Shown piece by piece: positions 12,301 to 27,300 of a stretch of 64,000 bases of DNA (positions within the stretch are counted from its first letter, which is position 1; each line of letters begins with the position of its first letter). The notes beneath the pieces are model-generated. The model was not told where the DNA came from. It searched no databases and saw only the letters and a program-made list of their open reading frames with translations. A program made the position numbers and the translations under genes. Source of the stretch: Dipylidium caninum (taxonomy: Eukaryota > Platyhelminthes > Cestoda > Cyclophyllidea > Dipylidiidae); assembly GCA_017562135.1 (NCBI GenBank), contig QEYB01000282.1, positions 434,001-498,000 on the forward strand, given 5' to 3'.

Positions 12301-15300
12301 TTCCAATTATCCGGGTTATTTAAAAAACCGGAAGTGTGATGGCTAAAAGCTTGTTTGTTTCTTGATCACATCAGCATTTGCGGAGGCAGATCGGTGGCGC
12401 GCGGCCCGATTAGCGGCAAGCCAATATCCCCCGCCTCCAACGACTACGGAAAATGGAGGAGGTAGTGGTGCCGGAGGGCAACAGCGACGTCGGCGAGTGA
12501 GTTCTGGTGGTGGGGTCTTGCAGCAGCAGGTAGTATCCACCACCAGCCGCCTGAGTCCAGACGTAACTGACTCAGCTACCGAGGAGGCACTTCGACGCCG
12601 TTTCGTCCTATCATCCTTGTATCGCGCTCGCTGGGGTGGACCAAACAATTTCTTTTATTTCCGCACTGTTAGTCTTCCATTTCTGCGAAATCAGAGTGAT
12701 GGGGGTGAGGGTGACGGGGCTAATGACGACAGGGCGATGACTACTATTGCCAACGAGACTACCAATGTCTTCTCACCTACCTCGTCGTTTGAAAACTTGT
12801 TACTTCTCAATTACCACTGTATTCTCGGGTGAGTATTTCACTGACTTTAAGGAAGCGTGAGCTACCGCTTGTTTTTGCTTGTTCTCAAATTTAAGAAATT
12901 ATGCCTTTTATATCCCTTTAAATAGTGTTCTCTGCACTGAATTTTATCACGCATTTCCATTAACTCGAATGAACATACTTCTGTTTAAAAATTGTCGAAC
13001 GAATTCCTGCCGTATTCTGGCTTTCGAATTTTACGCTATCTCGGCTGCCGACAAATGGTTCTCCAGTTGAATCCTTTATCCTAGTAGCCGCTAATTTTTT
13101 TGCGCCTCATCTCTCTTACCCTCAATTATCAACTCCTTGGTAATTTAAAATATTGTTTGCTACAACAACAAATCAAACATTTTGAGTGTGAGTTACCTTT
13201 AGAGCATCTGTGCATAAGGCATTTTAAGTACAAGAGTAGTCTGAAACTTATTTCCACAGCCTCTGTATTCGCTGAGGTGGGAAACTCTGAAGGCTGCAGT
13301 TTACCCACCCTTAATTTACCTTCGTGGTGGGTGGAGGAGCAAGATTGAGATATTGAAAGGCTGGAGAACTTAGGAACTCATGGATAGTGGGTTTTACGTA
13401 TGATCTTAAATAGATTGCTTAAATTTGTAGATAAGTTTAAACTGAGCAAAGTAAATACGCCTGATAAGATCGCAGATCCCTTAAAATCCTATTGCCCCCT
13501 TGACTTTCAAATCATAAACACAGGGTGAGATAAATTTCCCCAGACCAAATTGCATTTTATCATGTCTGAGTTAATCGGCGTATGTGCGATGACCATGACA
13601 CCTTCACCTTTTTATGCCAGTACACTTTATGTGTTTTATTTAAAAACACCTTTATCCAGAAGGGTGCCCGAGGCCTCGATGGCGGAAGCTGTGAGTACGA
13701 GTGAGAAGACCGTTTTCGACGCTGTGGCCCTGAAGGTAGCTCAAAATCCCACCGATTTCGTCCCTCTCAAGTCCGGCCTCACTCCCTCCTCTCTCTCCCA
13801 TCCTGCCACTACCACTTCTCATATGGAACAACTCTCTCGAGTTTTCTGCTTCGATAATCTCCTCGTGGATGGCAATGAGAGCGGCCAAACTACTAAGGTT
13901 GGTACCATTGATATAACTGAGTTTTGTGGGTATTGGAGACATCTCGATCTTCGTGACCTTTTTACGATTTCGCCCCAACTAACTAATAATGGTAGGAGTC
14001 TACTGTACGCATAAACAGCATATGCATGTGGTGGTATGACGTTCTTAGGTTAAAGTTTTAATTACTCTTTTCCATTTCTCGCCTTTTCGCTTTTTTGATT
14101 GTCCACGGCAACGCAACTGCTTACTTTAGTCCATTTGATGGCTTCCTGTAGCTTGAACTTGACCCTCTTCGACGCACTTATGACCTGGATCTTTCAGAAG
14201 TCCACTTTTCAGACGTTTCGCGGCCCTCCTCAAACCGCCTTCCCCTTCTTGGGTTATATCTTGTTATCTAATGTTTTTCTGTCTCTTAGTGTGTCATATT
14301 CCCCCCTCGGCAAAATGATATTTGATATATTTACAACTAATGTTCCGCGACAGTCTCTTGAATGGTTTTTTCCCTCATTTTTGCAACCATGTCCGGTTTC
14401 CGATCTGACAGCTCCGTGAATTCATGGAGGAAGGATGTGTCATATCTGCAGCCCTGTATTCTTTCAAGTAGCGCCAGCCAATACTGCCTAGTCTAGCGAG
14501 TACATGCAGAACAAGGATCGTGCGCAAGCTAAATCTCCTGATTGGTTGATTCTCGTGTTGTCGGCCTACGATAAACCCCTATTTGCGTCACCACAACGCT
14601 TCCTCTCCATTTGTAGGCGTGCTTAGGACTAATTCCTTGTTGACTTGTTGTCAAGCTTTCCCACCCCTCACCCCCGCAAATAACAGCCCGGGGGTTGCCA
14701 CAACTACTAACCGACCTATGGCCTCTATTTTAGTTCGGTCTGGAGAACCAACCCACGGATTTTTATCGCTGTCGCAACAGTCATCGCCGACATCAACAGC
14801 AAGGAGACCACTCCTCCAGAGCGTATCGATTTACGGAGGCATTAGAAACACCTCTGAGTTCCCTTCCTGTCGGTTCACACGCCGCTTCCTACTCCAGCGC
14901 CCATTTGGCTCCCGTGGATATTGATTGGATTGACCAATCCCAGCCTGTTGAACATCAACAGCAACAGTGGCAGCAACACTACTCAGGAACGCCCCGTAGG
15001 TGTACTTAGAAGCTCTAATTAGGTACTTCTAAATAGAAGGAGGGCCTTGCTTGGCGGATATCACTGTTCTTTTAACAGTGGTGATGTTGGATTGGAGGGA
15101 ATGGAAGATTACTATGTATTTGAATGCCATTCTCTGCGCATCATGTCTAATGAACGAGTGTGGGACGTTTAAAAGTTTCATTGGAATAGCGGGCATTTGA
15201 GCACTCTTGATTGTCAGTGAAATATTTTATTTCTACTGCTGTTGGTGATCTCTCTCTCCCCCCTCCCTCTTTCCTTAGTGTATTCTGCCGATGCTTCCAA

Positions 15301-18300
15301 ATTTTTTTCCTATGGAAACGATTACCCTTGAAGAGTCAATTGCTTTTGCCAAATAAGACAACCTATTTGTGTATTAGGTGATAGACAGGTGGCAATTAAG
15401 GAACACTGACGCGTAGAGAAATGCGAGAGGACTGAAAACATGTGATTTTGCAATTCACAAGATCGCACAACCTTTGATTTTCTTCATTCCCTTCCAACCG
15501 CTTCGTCGCACCTGACATTTTTAAGGTCAGGCAATGTTTTTTTGAAATTCTTAAACAGGGCTAAAGAACTTCACACGGGTAGTAAATATCCGTTTCCCTC
15601 CGCCCCTCCCCCTGGATAAATAAGTTCATCCCCTGCATAAATAAGTTCATCTCCTGATGAGTACCCATCTGTAAATATGAGAGTTTTTCAAATCACATGA
15701 AGACTTCTGAGTTCCACTTATCCTCCTCCTCGGTGGGATGATACGAATATCGGTCCTGTATACTTCTACACGAGATGCTGAGTTCGTCACCGCAATTAAC
15801 CCAAAGCAATGCTGACGAAGATGAAACGGCTTGGTCTATCAGTGAAAACATGATTTTGACACTAGCATTTCTCAGCTCATTACAGCAGTGATTTCTGCCA
15901 ACATTCAGTAGTGAGCGTCATGGTTTCCCTCAAGCTGGAGGTCCTACGTAAATTTGTTCAGAAGAGGATTTTCATATCCACACTTGGGTAATTTAAGGTG
16001 TGGCAAATTGGGCATGAGGATTCCTCAACGCTTGTTTCTTAAAGTGAATTACGTGTATTTCATGTCTTCGAGAGCTCCATCTTGACTTTAATATTCCTTG
16101 CAATTGTGATACTTTGTTACTTCTTGAGGCGTGCCGAACAATTATTGCTAGCGTCCACATGTTTTTCCCACTGATCTCGCACTGTTCTGTCACTTACCCG
16201 TCTTTCTACGTGAGACTTATCCACCCGTCTTTCTTCCATTAGTCAAAAGGTCGGTCATCGCACTCGATCGGTCTATATTACTCGTGACCGAAATATATTG
16301 GTAAAGCCACTGAAGATGTCAAAAAAACAGTTTTATGTACATTAAGCTGAGTCACATTTCAGTATCTCTCGCCTTGAGCGTCAATGCATAAAGACATCTA
16401 TCCTCCCATAAACCTCTCGTTTCTGTTTTCAGAGGTTACGTCGACAGTAGTACGCAAATCGGGAGTTGCATCGAATGTGGAATGTCAAAAAGAAAGCTCG
16501 ACAATAACCGAGAGCCCCCAGCAGAGGCACCAATCTCAACGATTCCAAACACCCTCGAACCTCCTCGAGACCTCTCCATCACCATCCCCGACTCTACCAC
16601 CCGAGTTGGGGAACAGTGCGACACAACACGACCGGTGAGTCGTAAATCATTTTTCTACCCCTCCTTAACTCAATAAACTGTTGTTTCGCGATTACCGCTT
16701 TGACCCACCAGCATTGCATACGTTTAATACTGATTTTCGCTAAACTAAACCCTTGTCAGAAAAGTGGTATGCTTTTTTTGCTAATTTACGGTAGGTAAGA
16801 AGTTGCACAAAGCGTGCGTTGTTTCGGGATAAGGTAGATTGGTCACCACAGGGTGTCGTAACTGGGAACCTAACGACTTGAGTGACCCCCTCATTGAGTA
16901 GAAGAGTTCTCGCAAAGGTGAGACATCAGAGCGTGTTCTTAGCTTGTGGATAGGTACACATTTCAACTGGGGAAACTAGGAAAGCGCGACGATATAACAC
17001 TTCTCTTATTATTTTTATTACTTCTTTTTTCCTTTTGGCACAGAATCTCCATTTTCCTGAGTCTACTTTTGCCGGAGGCAATAAAGGAGATAAAGGAGGC
17101 TGTCTCGGCCGAGCCGGATATGGTTGCACGGCGTGTCCGTGCTATTGTTACCCGCCATTTGGGTCCGGAGATCTTGTCTAAGTTCTTCTCCAACCCAGTA
17201 CAAACTTCTACTACGAACGCTCCACCCCCTCCTGCCCCATCCCATCCGTTACCACCGCCACCACCGTCAGCGCCAAGATCGTCGACGACCTCTTCTATCG
17301 TGACATTATCAGCGCCGTTATCGTCGTTACCGGATACTCGTCGATCCACGGCTTCATCAAAGGAAATAGATTGTTGTGGAAGTGAGTATTGAGTCTGCTT
17401 ATTCTCTGATCATGGTTAGCATTTATTAACCCCAACCATTTAGTTTGAAGATTGTTTCATGACACTTTTTATACCTTTAAATACAGCTTTTTACTTTGAT
17501 TTATGTGAAAGTTGACGTGTGCTTGTAATATCGCAATTACACTACTTTTAAGGGCTTTGAATAGACTGAATTGGTTTTAAGCTGTCGTCGCTAAGCAATC
17601 CACCTATAGTTTGGTTATTCATCACCACCGGTAAAAATTGACTTCTTTTTCTGTTTTCTCCTCTCTCCCTATTTTTTGAAAATCCAACAAAGGCGTTCAC
17701 TAAAACGACGTGTAATTCCCTTTGAGCGTACGATAGCCTCAATTGGGGCTTTTTCAATCCAATTTTCATTGAGGCAGGATTTCCGACGTTTCACAATAGC
17801 GCTGATTACTACTTCTTATCTGTTGTTAACTGCTTCACCGGTTCTACACCGGAAGTAGAGTCACAAAACACTTCTCTTCAAATGTACAACTAAAGTCAAT
17901 CAACCCCGGTATCACAGAGTTTATTCAGGTCCCTCATTAATATACTTTGATGCTTTGATGCTGATTCGAGAATAATTTCCTATCCTCCCTTATGAGGTAG
18001 CTTGACGTAGATCTCCTTTTCTTGTTGCCAAGAGTAAAAATTGGATACGAACTCTTGCGTCTTTTGGTAAGAGTGTTTTCATATTTCCTATCCCTCCTCC
18101 TTGCCACAATTGCTGGGTACTTCCGAGTATTTGGAATAGTATTATCTGAATTTCGACGAAAGTTCTTATTCTTTTTGCTTTTTAAATAAGTATTAATTTT
18201 TAACCACAGAATAATTGCATCACTGTAAACATGACACTGTGGCATGATTTTTGAGATTGTTGACAAATGAACTCCATTCTTGAGGCCTAAGATGGGGTGA

Positions 18301-21300
18301 GAAGTAGAGGGTTGCGCAGTTTTCGGTCACATCATTGTCGTTCCCTTGCGTAATTGCGTAAAGGCGTTGGTGGCATTATATTATTCATACGCCCAATTTG
18401 CTCATTGACAGGTCTATCGGCTTTGTTACATTGTCTATTGACAGACGTGCACATGTCAACTAGAAACTTAGAGATGCGTTGGCACTCTACAATTTGATGA
18501 CGATAGTACTCGCCGTTTCTGGATTTATTGCGTTGAATTGCCATAAAAGACCTACCTTTTTTCCCTCCTCACGCCTCGAAAATTTTGAGACATAACTTCG
18601 TCACGCTTTAGCGATGAAGGCAAGAATACTTTATTGGTTTGTTGGCACTGAATAATTACATATGGGATTTCTACTAGATATAGCCTTGATATCCATGACC
18701 TTTTAATGAAGGTAGGACTATTGTATTGATATCAATACGCTTGCTGTCCTTTGCACTGCATCATTCAGGACTTACGGCTCACTGTAAAGCCGGTAAGGAG
18801 TACCTTACGAATTATATACTTTCTACTATCTTGTATTTTCTTCCCCTAGTTGGACGATTAGATTGCTAGAGAAGCGGAAGAGGTTGATTTGTATTCGAAA
18901 GGTGTTTAGTGGGATGCGGGGAGTCTAACAGGTCTCTCCACAACGGATTATTACTGAGGGCAGGAAACTAAGGCAGATTTTTCTCTTTTTACTAAAAACC
19001 CTTTGAGTGTTAACGTATCGGCATCCTTAAGTTGCTTCCTGGGAACTAATTATTTACCGACAATGATGCAATATTTAACTGTCGTTGGCACGTATTTACT
19101 ATTTCCATTTCCTCACTTTCCTTTTGTTAATCAAGATTTACAACATTGCATTATTAACCAATAGAATTTGTACCGGCAGATATTGGCTGACCTTATGCTC
19201 TACTTGCATCAGTAACCCGTGAGTACACAGTTGCTAACGCGATCTTGTTGATACGTCAACCTACTCAAAAATATTATTTATATGTAGAAGAGCTATACAA
19301 ATATACTCCACTAAATTTGAAAGGAGTTGCTGGATTTTTAACTTTACTTTTTGACTAGAGGCGAGTCATCTCTTTTGCCTCTTTGAAACCTGCTGCCCAG
19401 CTAAAAGAAAACAAAATCTCAGGTGAAGATGGTTCTCTTCATGCCTGTTAAAGTCGTTAAACCGTCAACTTTTATGCGAACAGTCAAATCAGGACTGTGA
19501 ACTCAAAAGCTCTTTCCTCATCCTGAAGTTTAACAGATAGAGTGGTACTTATTTCCGTAGGAGCTAGTTTCAAATTTTTACGGAAAATGACGATGACTAC
19601 AACTTATTTGTAGACATTATCGATGCTCCTGGCCGGACTGGTATAACAACAACGGTACTTTCAACGTCGCAACAATCAGCGGTTCCTCTGTTATTAAAAA
19701 AATCTCCCATAGCCGCGGTACCTTCACAGCCCCTAAAGCGACCTTCATTGGTTCAGGAATTATCGGTTGCCTCGGATAATGATCTACCGCCACTACCCGC
19801 CTTCCACAACGCCACTCCGGGGAAAAAGGACTTTTCCACGCTCTCCTCCGGACCTTTTGGGGGTGAATTTCAATTAGTCACTTTTAATTTGGCCTTTATA
19901 TAGTAAAGAACTCTGGTGATTCCATGTATCGAAAGCAAGACTAAAAAAGAGTTAGTCTTCAATTCTTCACCATAATTGCTAGTCAAGGCTATCTCATCTC
20001 AGTTATCCTATTACCATTTGCTACTTTTTTGATAAATTTCGATTTGACATCAAATCGTTTTTGAACATGATTGGAAAGTGTTCCTAAATCATGATCGCTG
20101 AGCGGCATAACCCTTCAGTAGATCTTGAAATCAATCAGATGAAATGGTAAATGTGCGAGAAAGAGAGCATTATGGTGGCCATCTTAATTAGTGTACGTTT
20201 TGATTTGCAATACATCACGTGATATGACAAATAAAGTAATATCTGACAATCGCTGCGCCTGGCGGCTTGCGACAAGGTTCAAAGACCATCACTTTGTTTG
20301 CTTATTGTTACTGCCATAACCTGACAAGTCTGGCTTTTCACAATTACTATTTAACATCACGTGTTTAGACTCGCAATTTCAGGAGAGAGGGTGATTTTCA
20401 GTCGGGTGAGTAGCCAGGCCAACTTCCACTACCGCTTCCGCGTTCGTACGCGTTTTTACATGTTTTGTCGTAAATCGGCCGTCTGGCGGCTAAACGTACC
20501 CTTATGCACACAAGTGATCTTTTCACTTGTCAGGCTTGTCTACCCACATGTGCTCATTGACAATGGGCCTGTTAACGCCGCTTTTTGTTTTTTTTGCGTA
20601 GGTCTACCCAGATAAAGAAGTTTTTAGTACACTAATGACCCACTGTCATTGGTGCCACGCCATATGTTGACCTGGCATTGATGGCTGGATCAGTTACGAT
20701 AATTTAGTCCTATACAACTTAAATTCCAAATTTTATTTATTTTTACTAGAAATTAGATTTGCAATAACCCACTACATCTTCAGTACAACCAATCCTGCAG
20801 CGGTTATACCATGTTGGGAAGGCGCAAAAGTAGTCTTCTGATTATCGAAGCACACAAATATTGTAAAAGCAACAGCACATTCATGGGACAACATTTGCTG
20901 TCTCCTTCCCAGACAACGTCCACCTTATTAAGAAACTGGAAAAGTATGCGAAGTCTCCTTGGGGAGGGCAGGCGCATTGTTGTTTTAAGCTCAGTCAATT
21001 TGCTTATGCGGGAAGGTGCTGCCCCCTTTCTCATTCTTCTAACCGTAATAAACTTGTTTTTAGCTTTATCAACCATCTCATCTACCCAAATTTCATAATA
21101 TTACAAGCAGTCGAACTTGCCTACTGCCTCTATTCATTGTCCCAGTGTGAGCACGACCAGATTGTCGTCTCTTCCCAAAATTAGGGGTTATTCGCCTCTG
21201 TTGTCTTAGTAACCTATTTATTTTTCACTAGAAATCTTGTTACCAAGTTTTTTTTGCAGAGACACTGGTTTTGTAAACAAGTTAATTAATTGGCTAAATG

Positions 21301-24300
21301 GTTTGTTAGTCCAGGTTGGTGAAGGCAAAATTGAAGATTTTAATCATCTACTCCACTCAATCACAATTCTGAAGTCGTTAAACTTTGATCTGGGCATATG
21401 TAAGGAATATCGAGCAATGTGCCATGTAAAAACCTCTACATAGAGCACTGTCGTCACCCTACCACACCTTTTGCGTTTTGTAATAGCCCTGCAACATGCA
21501 AATTTTCCCTTTTCCGCCTAAACCTAATGTTTTTCCTTAATGAGCATAAGAGTATATTAAAGTATATTCCGTAAAATGATATTGCCAATGTATTCAGTTC
21601 TCGTGCCTATCTCTTAGCCTTACGTACATTTATTTATTTTTTTGTATGTTATATAAGCACAAAATAATAGGGGATGTATCTAAATGCCCACAGAGCCGTC
21701 TACGCGGAAACATAATTCGACTCGCGTGATCTATCTCAAGGTCTCTTTCTTATTGGCTTGCGTTTCACACTTTTCACCTGTAAGGACGGTTAAACAATTA
21801 AGCATTACATGGCTGCCGCAATTTCATCTACAGCGTTGAGTCGTCTTTACGACTTCAAGTTTGGTCCATGTATTTCCTTTAAAGTGTAAACTCCGTGGAA
21901 TTGCAAACGCTCATACACCATCGGCACAGAATTCAGGAACAACAGTTTCAGCTTATTTCGACACCATGGCTGGAAGCAGTCCCTGGGTGGCTGCAGGTCG
22001 GGTATCACAGCAAGTTGTACCGTCGTTGCCACCACCTGCACAATCGCCGTCATCTTTACAAATGTCGCAGGCTACTACAGCTCTGCGGAGAACTACTGTC
22101 ACACCTTCCTCCTCGTCCTCTTCTTCGTCCTCCATTTCTTCTCAGGAGGTGCATTCAACAGCTGGTGTACTAGAATCCCTTCTAATGGGTGGGTACGTGG
22201 CTCCAGACTCTCGAACCAGGCATATCTCTGGGTCTTCGAGTACCTCGATTACCACTCCAACTACTGCTACCACCACCTCTACCCTAAGGCATCGAAATGT
22301 CTCAGAAGTAACTTTGGCAAACGCCAGTGTCGCTTTCGAGTGTCGTCATGCCCTTTCGAGCAGTGGACCCTCCTCGGCTTGTTGTCAGACCCCCAAATTT
22401 GGGGCAACTTTCAATTTTGACAATGAGGAGTGGCCGGTAGTTGCCTCTACCAATGGGAGTAGCAGTAGCAGCAACAATAGCCCTACAACCGGAACTCGAT
22501 CGGCTGCACTAAATTCAACGTCTCAACTTCTGGTGGTGAGTTCGTTTACCTCTGCGTATAGAACATCTTTTTATCGCCTATTCATTGACAATATATAATT
22601 TCTAGAGCCCAAACTCGTCCTCTTCGTGCTCTTCCCTAGCCCATTTATTAAGACATGGATGTCCGCCAGCCCCGTTGGCGCCTGTCACTGCTACTGTCAC
22701 TGTCATGTCTACCAGTGCTACCACAACGGTTACGACTGCAGGAGGTATCGAGTCCATGTCGAGCCCCACGTTGTCAACGGCCTGTGCTGTTCGAGCTAAT
22801 CGAATGGCTTCTGTTACTGGTACGACTGCAGTACTCAAAACGGCAACGACCAAGCCTCTTGATTGTCCTCTGTCTATTATCGTAGATCCGCAACCCCCAA
22901 ATGTGGTGAAGAATTTAACACATCCATCGCAAAGTTGTAAGTATGACTTGATTTGTCTGCGCGTGCACGTTGTGTCTTCTTGACCCCATCACATTGTTTG
23001 TAGCAAAGCGTTAATTTATGCCTGTGTACAAGGTCAGTAATTCCATATCTGATGCAAAAGTTACGATGTAGAGGTGTCGTAACCCTCGTTAAGCGTCGTA
23101 AAAGTGTTGCCATTGTAGATTAGGAATAAGGAAAGAGTACTCACCTCAACCTCACTTTTATGCATCTTTAAAGGTGAATCAGTGTTGGACGTAGTACCAT
23201 TCGTTTTGATTACAGAATTTTCATTTTAGATGGCCAAGAAGCGGCTAGATTTCCATAAATCGGGATTTGTTTCTCCTAAGGTCCCTTAGTAATTGTGGTT
23301 AGGGGTCAAGAGTCAAGTATGTTGCCTTATTCCGTTTAGTCCGGATAACCTTTAAGTATACTGAGTTTCTTTTGTGGGCATTCGCTGTGCTCTCTGTAAA
23401 AGTGGCGCTTCCGTGGACAGAAAATCTGACGTTATTATTGTCGCTGCTTTGAGAGGAGCTAGAGATGATGATTTTGACAGTCCTTTTGATGGTTTTCTGC
23501 CTGTCGGGTACTGGACACTTCATACGGCATTAAGTCGGATTTATCGAGACCTTTCACTCAAAATGATCTCGTCCATATCTTCATTGGGGTGATTATCACC
23601 ACAACAACTTGGCTTGCACGTAGGGTATTCATAATTCATCGGGAAACAACTTCATATCGTGTGTTACTTGAACGGAGTTAAACGTTTAACTCTTTCATAC
23701 CGTTAGAATTGATATTTATGTTTTTTTTGTTGTACTTTTTCACGCTTCATTATTTTAATATAGTTGAAAACGGATATCTTCAGTCTGTACTATCACCAAA
23801 AACACCAGGCCATCCTCCCAAATTGCCGATTTTGGCCACCCAATCAAAAGAACCCATTTTCTTTTCGAACGAAGAAATTACCCAAAAGAGTTGCGGCGGC
23901 TCCATTTTACCACACGGCGGCTCCAATAGTGGTGGCACTATTCGCAAGCCTAATATTCGGGACACAAGTGAAGATGAAGATGTTGCGTTAGCCAACTCCT
24001 CCCTATGTCGCCTTCTACAGGGTCCTGATCCTCGTTGGGAGACGGTAACCACGGTGGTTGATGCTACATCGCAAGAGGATACTCCTGTTGCGCCCCCACC
24101 CCCTCCTCCCTCCTTTTTCGAACTTCCTCCTGACGTTCTCGTTGTCAGTAGCGTCGGAGGTGGGGGTGAAGTGAGACGGACGCGCTACGATTCCTGTCCA
24201 ATGGCACTGCGACAACCTTCGTCTGTACCCACTCCGCCTCAAGTCGATATGGTCTCAGTGGCTCCCTCGCATTCTATGGTGGCAGTGGCCTCAACGGCGG

Positions 24301-27300
24301 TATTAGTTGAGGCACCTACGAGCGGGCATGTCACAATTGCCGGCAGCACTGGTGGCGGCAGTTGTCGAGGATCTAGTTCATCTGCTCCACCCTCCGCAGT
24401 CAATGCAATGGATGCTAATGGCTCTTCGCGTAATTTTATTAATTCAGCTACTTAACTTTGATGCATTCTACAGTGGCAGGGGATGGTTATTTTTCTATGG
24501 ACATGAATGCGCACATTGTTAGTCTAATTTCTGTCGTTTTGCTTTTGTAGTATTTTGTAGCAACTTGGTCATCTTGTGGTCGGGATACATTAGGTCATTC
24601 TTGGTTTCATTAAACAATCTTAATTCTCCAAGGTTTGATAAGTCAACCTACATGTGCCCACAAACACACACAAAATATTGCTGATTATGTGGGATTTGTG
24701 TTTGCTACTACCATCACCGCTAGTGAATCCTTGTCAATTTTACCCTCCATCCCCAAAACGCTCGTTAGCTTATGCGTGTAATCATAGATGTGCAAGTGTG
24801 AGTTAACGCGCTGAATTTTAATTATTTGTGTGTCTTCCGCAGCACACCTCCACACATGTGTTCTGCCCCGAGGGCCGGCTGAGTTGTTATTGACTACATC
24901 GAGTTGGGGCATTAGTTTTCCCTACAACCTCTTTCTTTTTTTATTTTGACTCATGTCACTTTTAAATTGTGTAAAAGTCGTTGACATACATCTCCTGCAG
25001 CTTCCATTTTAATGTAGACATCTTATCGGCTGTCTGCTTATTATTTTCAATTTTGTTATTTCTACCAACAAGGTATTGGAGTAGGCATCGAAAGGAAATG
25101 TGCACATCAACTTTCTTTTAATGATTTTTTTATAATTATTCGTGGTTAGTTTGTCTCCTCTCTGGTATTATGGGTTGTCAAAGGTGAAATATTATTTTTT
25201 CATTTTCCTATTCACATCCTTAGCTAATTTTTTTCGCCTTCAATGCACATCGAAAATTAACATTCTTTCAGGGATAAAATACGGCATATTTTGAAAATAA
25301 ACGCTAATGCAAGTCACTCCACTCTTCTTATTCTTGCCGATACCAGTGAAACGTCCTCTATTTTTCGTCCATTTCGATGCTTGAAATTTAGTTTACAAAA
25401 CCTCAAATGCGTAATTTGTAAATGCGACATTATTCATGCCTTGAAGAGTTAATCGACTGTCCTCCTATACGGGCGTTGAGCCGTGAATAATCTTTGATCA
25501 CATGGCATTTGGGAAGGATCACACGGTGAGTAGGTGGAAGGAGGGTAGGCTGTGCTATCTGCCTCCCACCCTCTCCAAGCGCGAAAGAGGTAGTGGACGT
25601 GGACGTCTGACACGCGCCGACTTTTATTTGTTACCGCGTGGGGGAGTGGTGGTAGAGACAGGTTTGGGGCAAATAAAGTAAGCCAATTTGTGAAAAGGGT
25701 AGTTATCCACACAGGTATTTTATCCTCCCCCTTAGAAACCCATTGTACGAAAGGTATGTTGTTGTTGTAGGTTTGCATATGAGGAATTAGTGTTGACCAG
25801 AAAATCATGCACTGGCTTTGACTGATTTTGGTTTGCCTGGTCAGTTGGGATTTAGCCCATTTCTCGTTGAAACGACGATGTATTTTAATAAGATCGTGTG
25901 ACACTTCTTTGTGATCGTTACTACATATGATTTTGACTGCTTCCCCTCCCCCTTCAGCAGTAATAAGTATGGAGAGAAATCGTCGAGCTGCTGCAGCCGC
26001 TGCTGCACAAATAGCGGAAGAAGCCGAACACCAGCGCCGACAACGACCCAGCTCAAGGCATCTTCTGGAACGCCAGGTACTCGCACCCATTTCCACTTAA
26101 GAGTAACTCTGAATAGTTTGACTATTTCCGGATTTCGTATAGTCGACCATTTAGGTATTTGGTATATAGGTGTCGGCGTTAAAGTGCCTTTGTTTTGCCT
26201 TTGTAAGCGTCTTCTGTTCCAACAAAATGTCGGTCAGGTCACGACCTATGGATCGGGAAGTCACAACTTGCTAGAGGGGACATCAACTCCTCTTCCTCAG
26301 CATCGGCAGCTTCAACAATCACAACCGAGTTGTGGGTATTGCAACAGTGGAAGTGATATTCCTCCAACTTCCGCTGCTGTTGCTGCTACTTCCTGTCATC
26401 CAATGCAGGTATTGGGTACTGAGGGTTTCAGTGAACTCGATGGTGCGCTGCCACCCTCAACGCCTGCGGTTTCTGGACCTCAACCACATTTTTCGGTCAA
26501 TCAACGGACACCGTTGGAGGATTTTTCTCGTCGCATGAAGGAAATAGCTCCTAATGTACGCGTCTCACCCACGGGTTACCACCACCATCCATCTGTCTCC
26601 AACCTTTATCCAGCCGATCAACAGCGACAGAAGGTTAGCCATCTATTCTCGTCCTGTGGTTTACGATACAATTTTAGTTTTTAGTCAATTTCTACCATTT
26701 GACCGCAATACCATTTATTGTCATGCGTTCTTTTTTTCATTTTGTAAACGACTGATGATCCGTCGGGTTGTGATGATGCTTTTATTCTACCATTTATGCT
26801 GTATATTGGTGATGGTGATTTTGCCATCGAACAGGAGGATGGGTTTCCCCTGTTAGTTGCTTAGATGTTACCTGTCTATTCTGATGTGTGTTCGATTATT
26901 TCAGAGATTCGCTGCTTATGAGTAACCTTATATTCTTAAGGCAGGATGTAGTGATATACACGTATTTGTTTGTTCTTCGTTTTATTCTAGATTGCACCTC
27001 TGCATTCGACTTATGATTGCTCGGGTGGACACTTATCGCTCCTGGATCATGAGTATCACGGCCACCAGCAGATTGCATCCCCCCCTCATGGCTTCTTTAC
27101 GGCGAACCCTCCACAATACGAGAACTCCCCACTAACGACTCCTCCTTCGTATACTTCCCACCTTATCCCCATCCAGCCAAAGGCAACCAATAACCAACAC
27201 CATATTCTTCAACCTCATGTAAATTCTCGTCCATATCAACATCAGGAGCTGCAACAGCCGCAGCAGAAATTTCAATATCGCCCCCAGCCCCAATCTCTTC

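Noticed and set aside
14583..14924. Longest open frame at 14.6-14.9 kb (113 codons) as the coding frame
   Set aside because: The frame beginning after the TATTTTAG at 14731-14733 has matching phases on both sides, good borders and Gln-rich composition like its neighbours.
16963..17349. Gly/Asp-rich minus-strand frame opposite the Pro/Ser exon
   Set aside because: It is a shadow of the plus-strand Pro-rich exon, whose splice phases fit the gene.
22602..22853. Val/Thr/Ala-rich minus-strand frame
   Set aside because: Shadow of the plus-strand Ser/Thr-rich exon carrying LAHLL.
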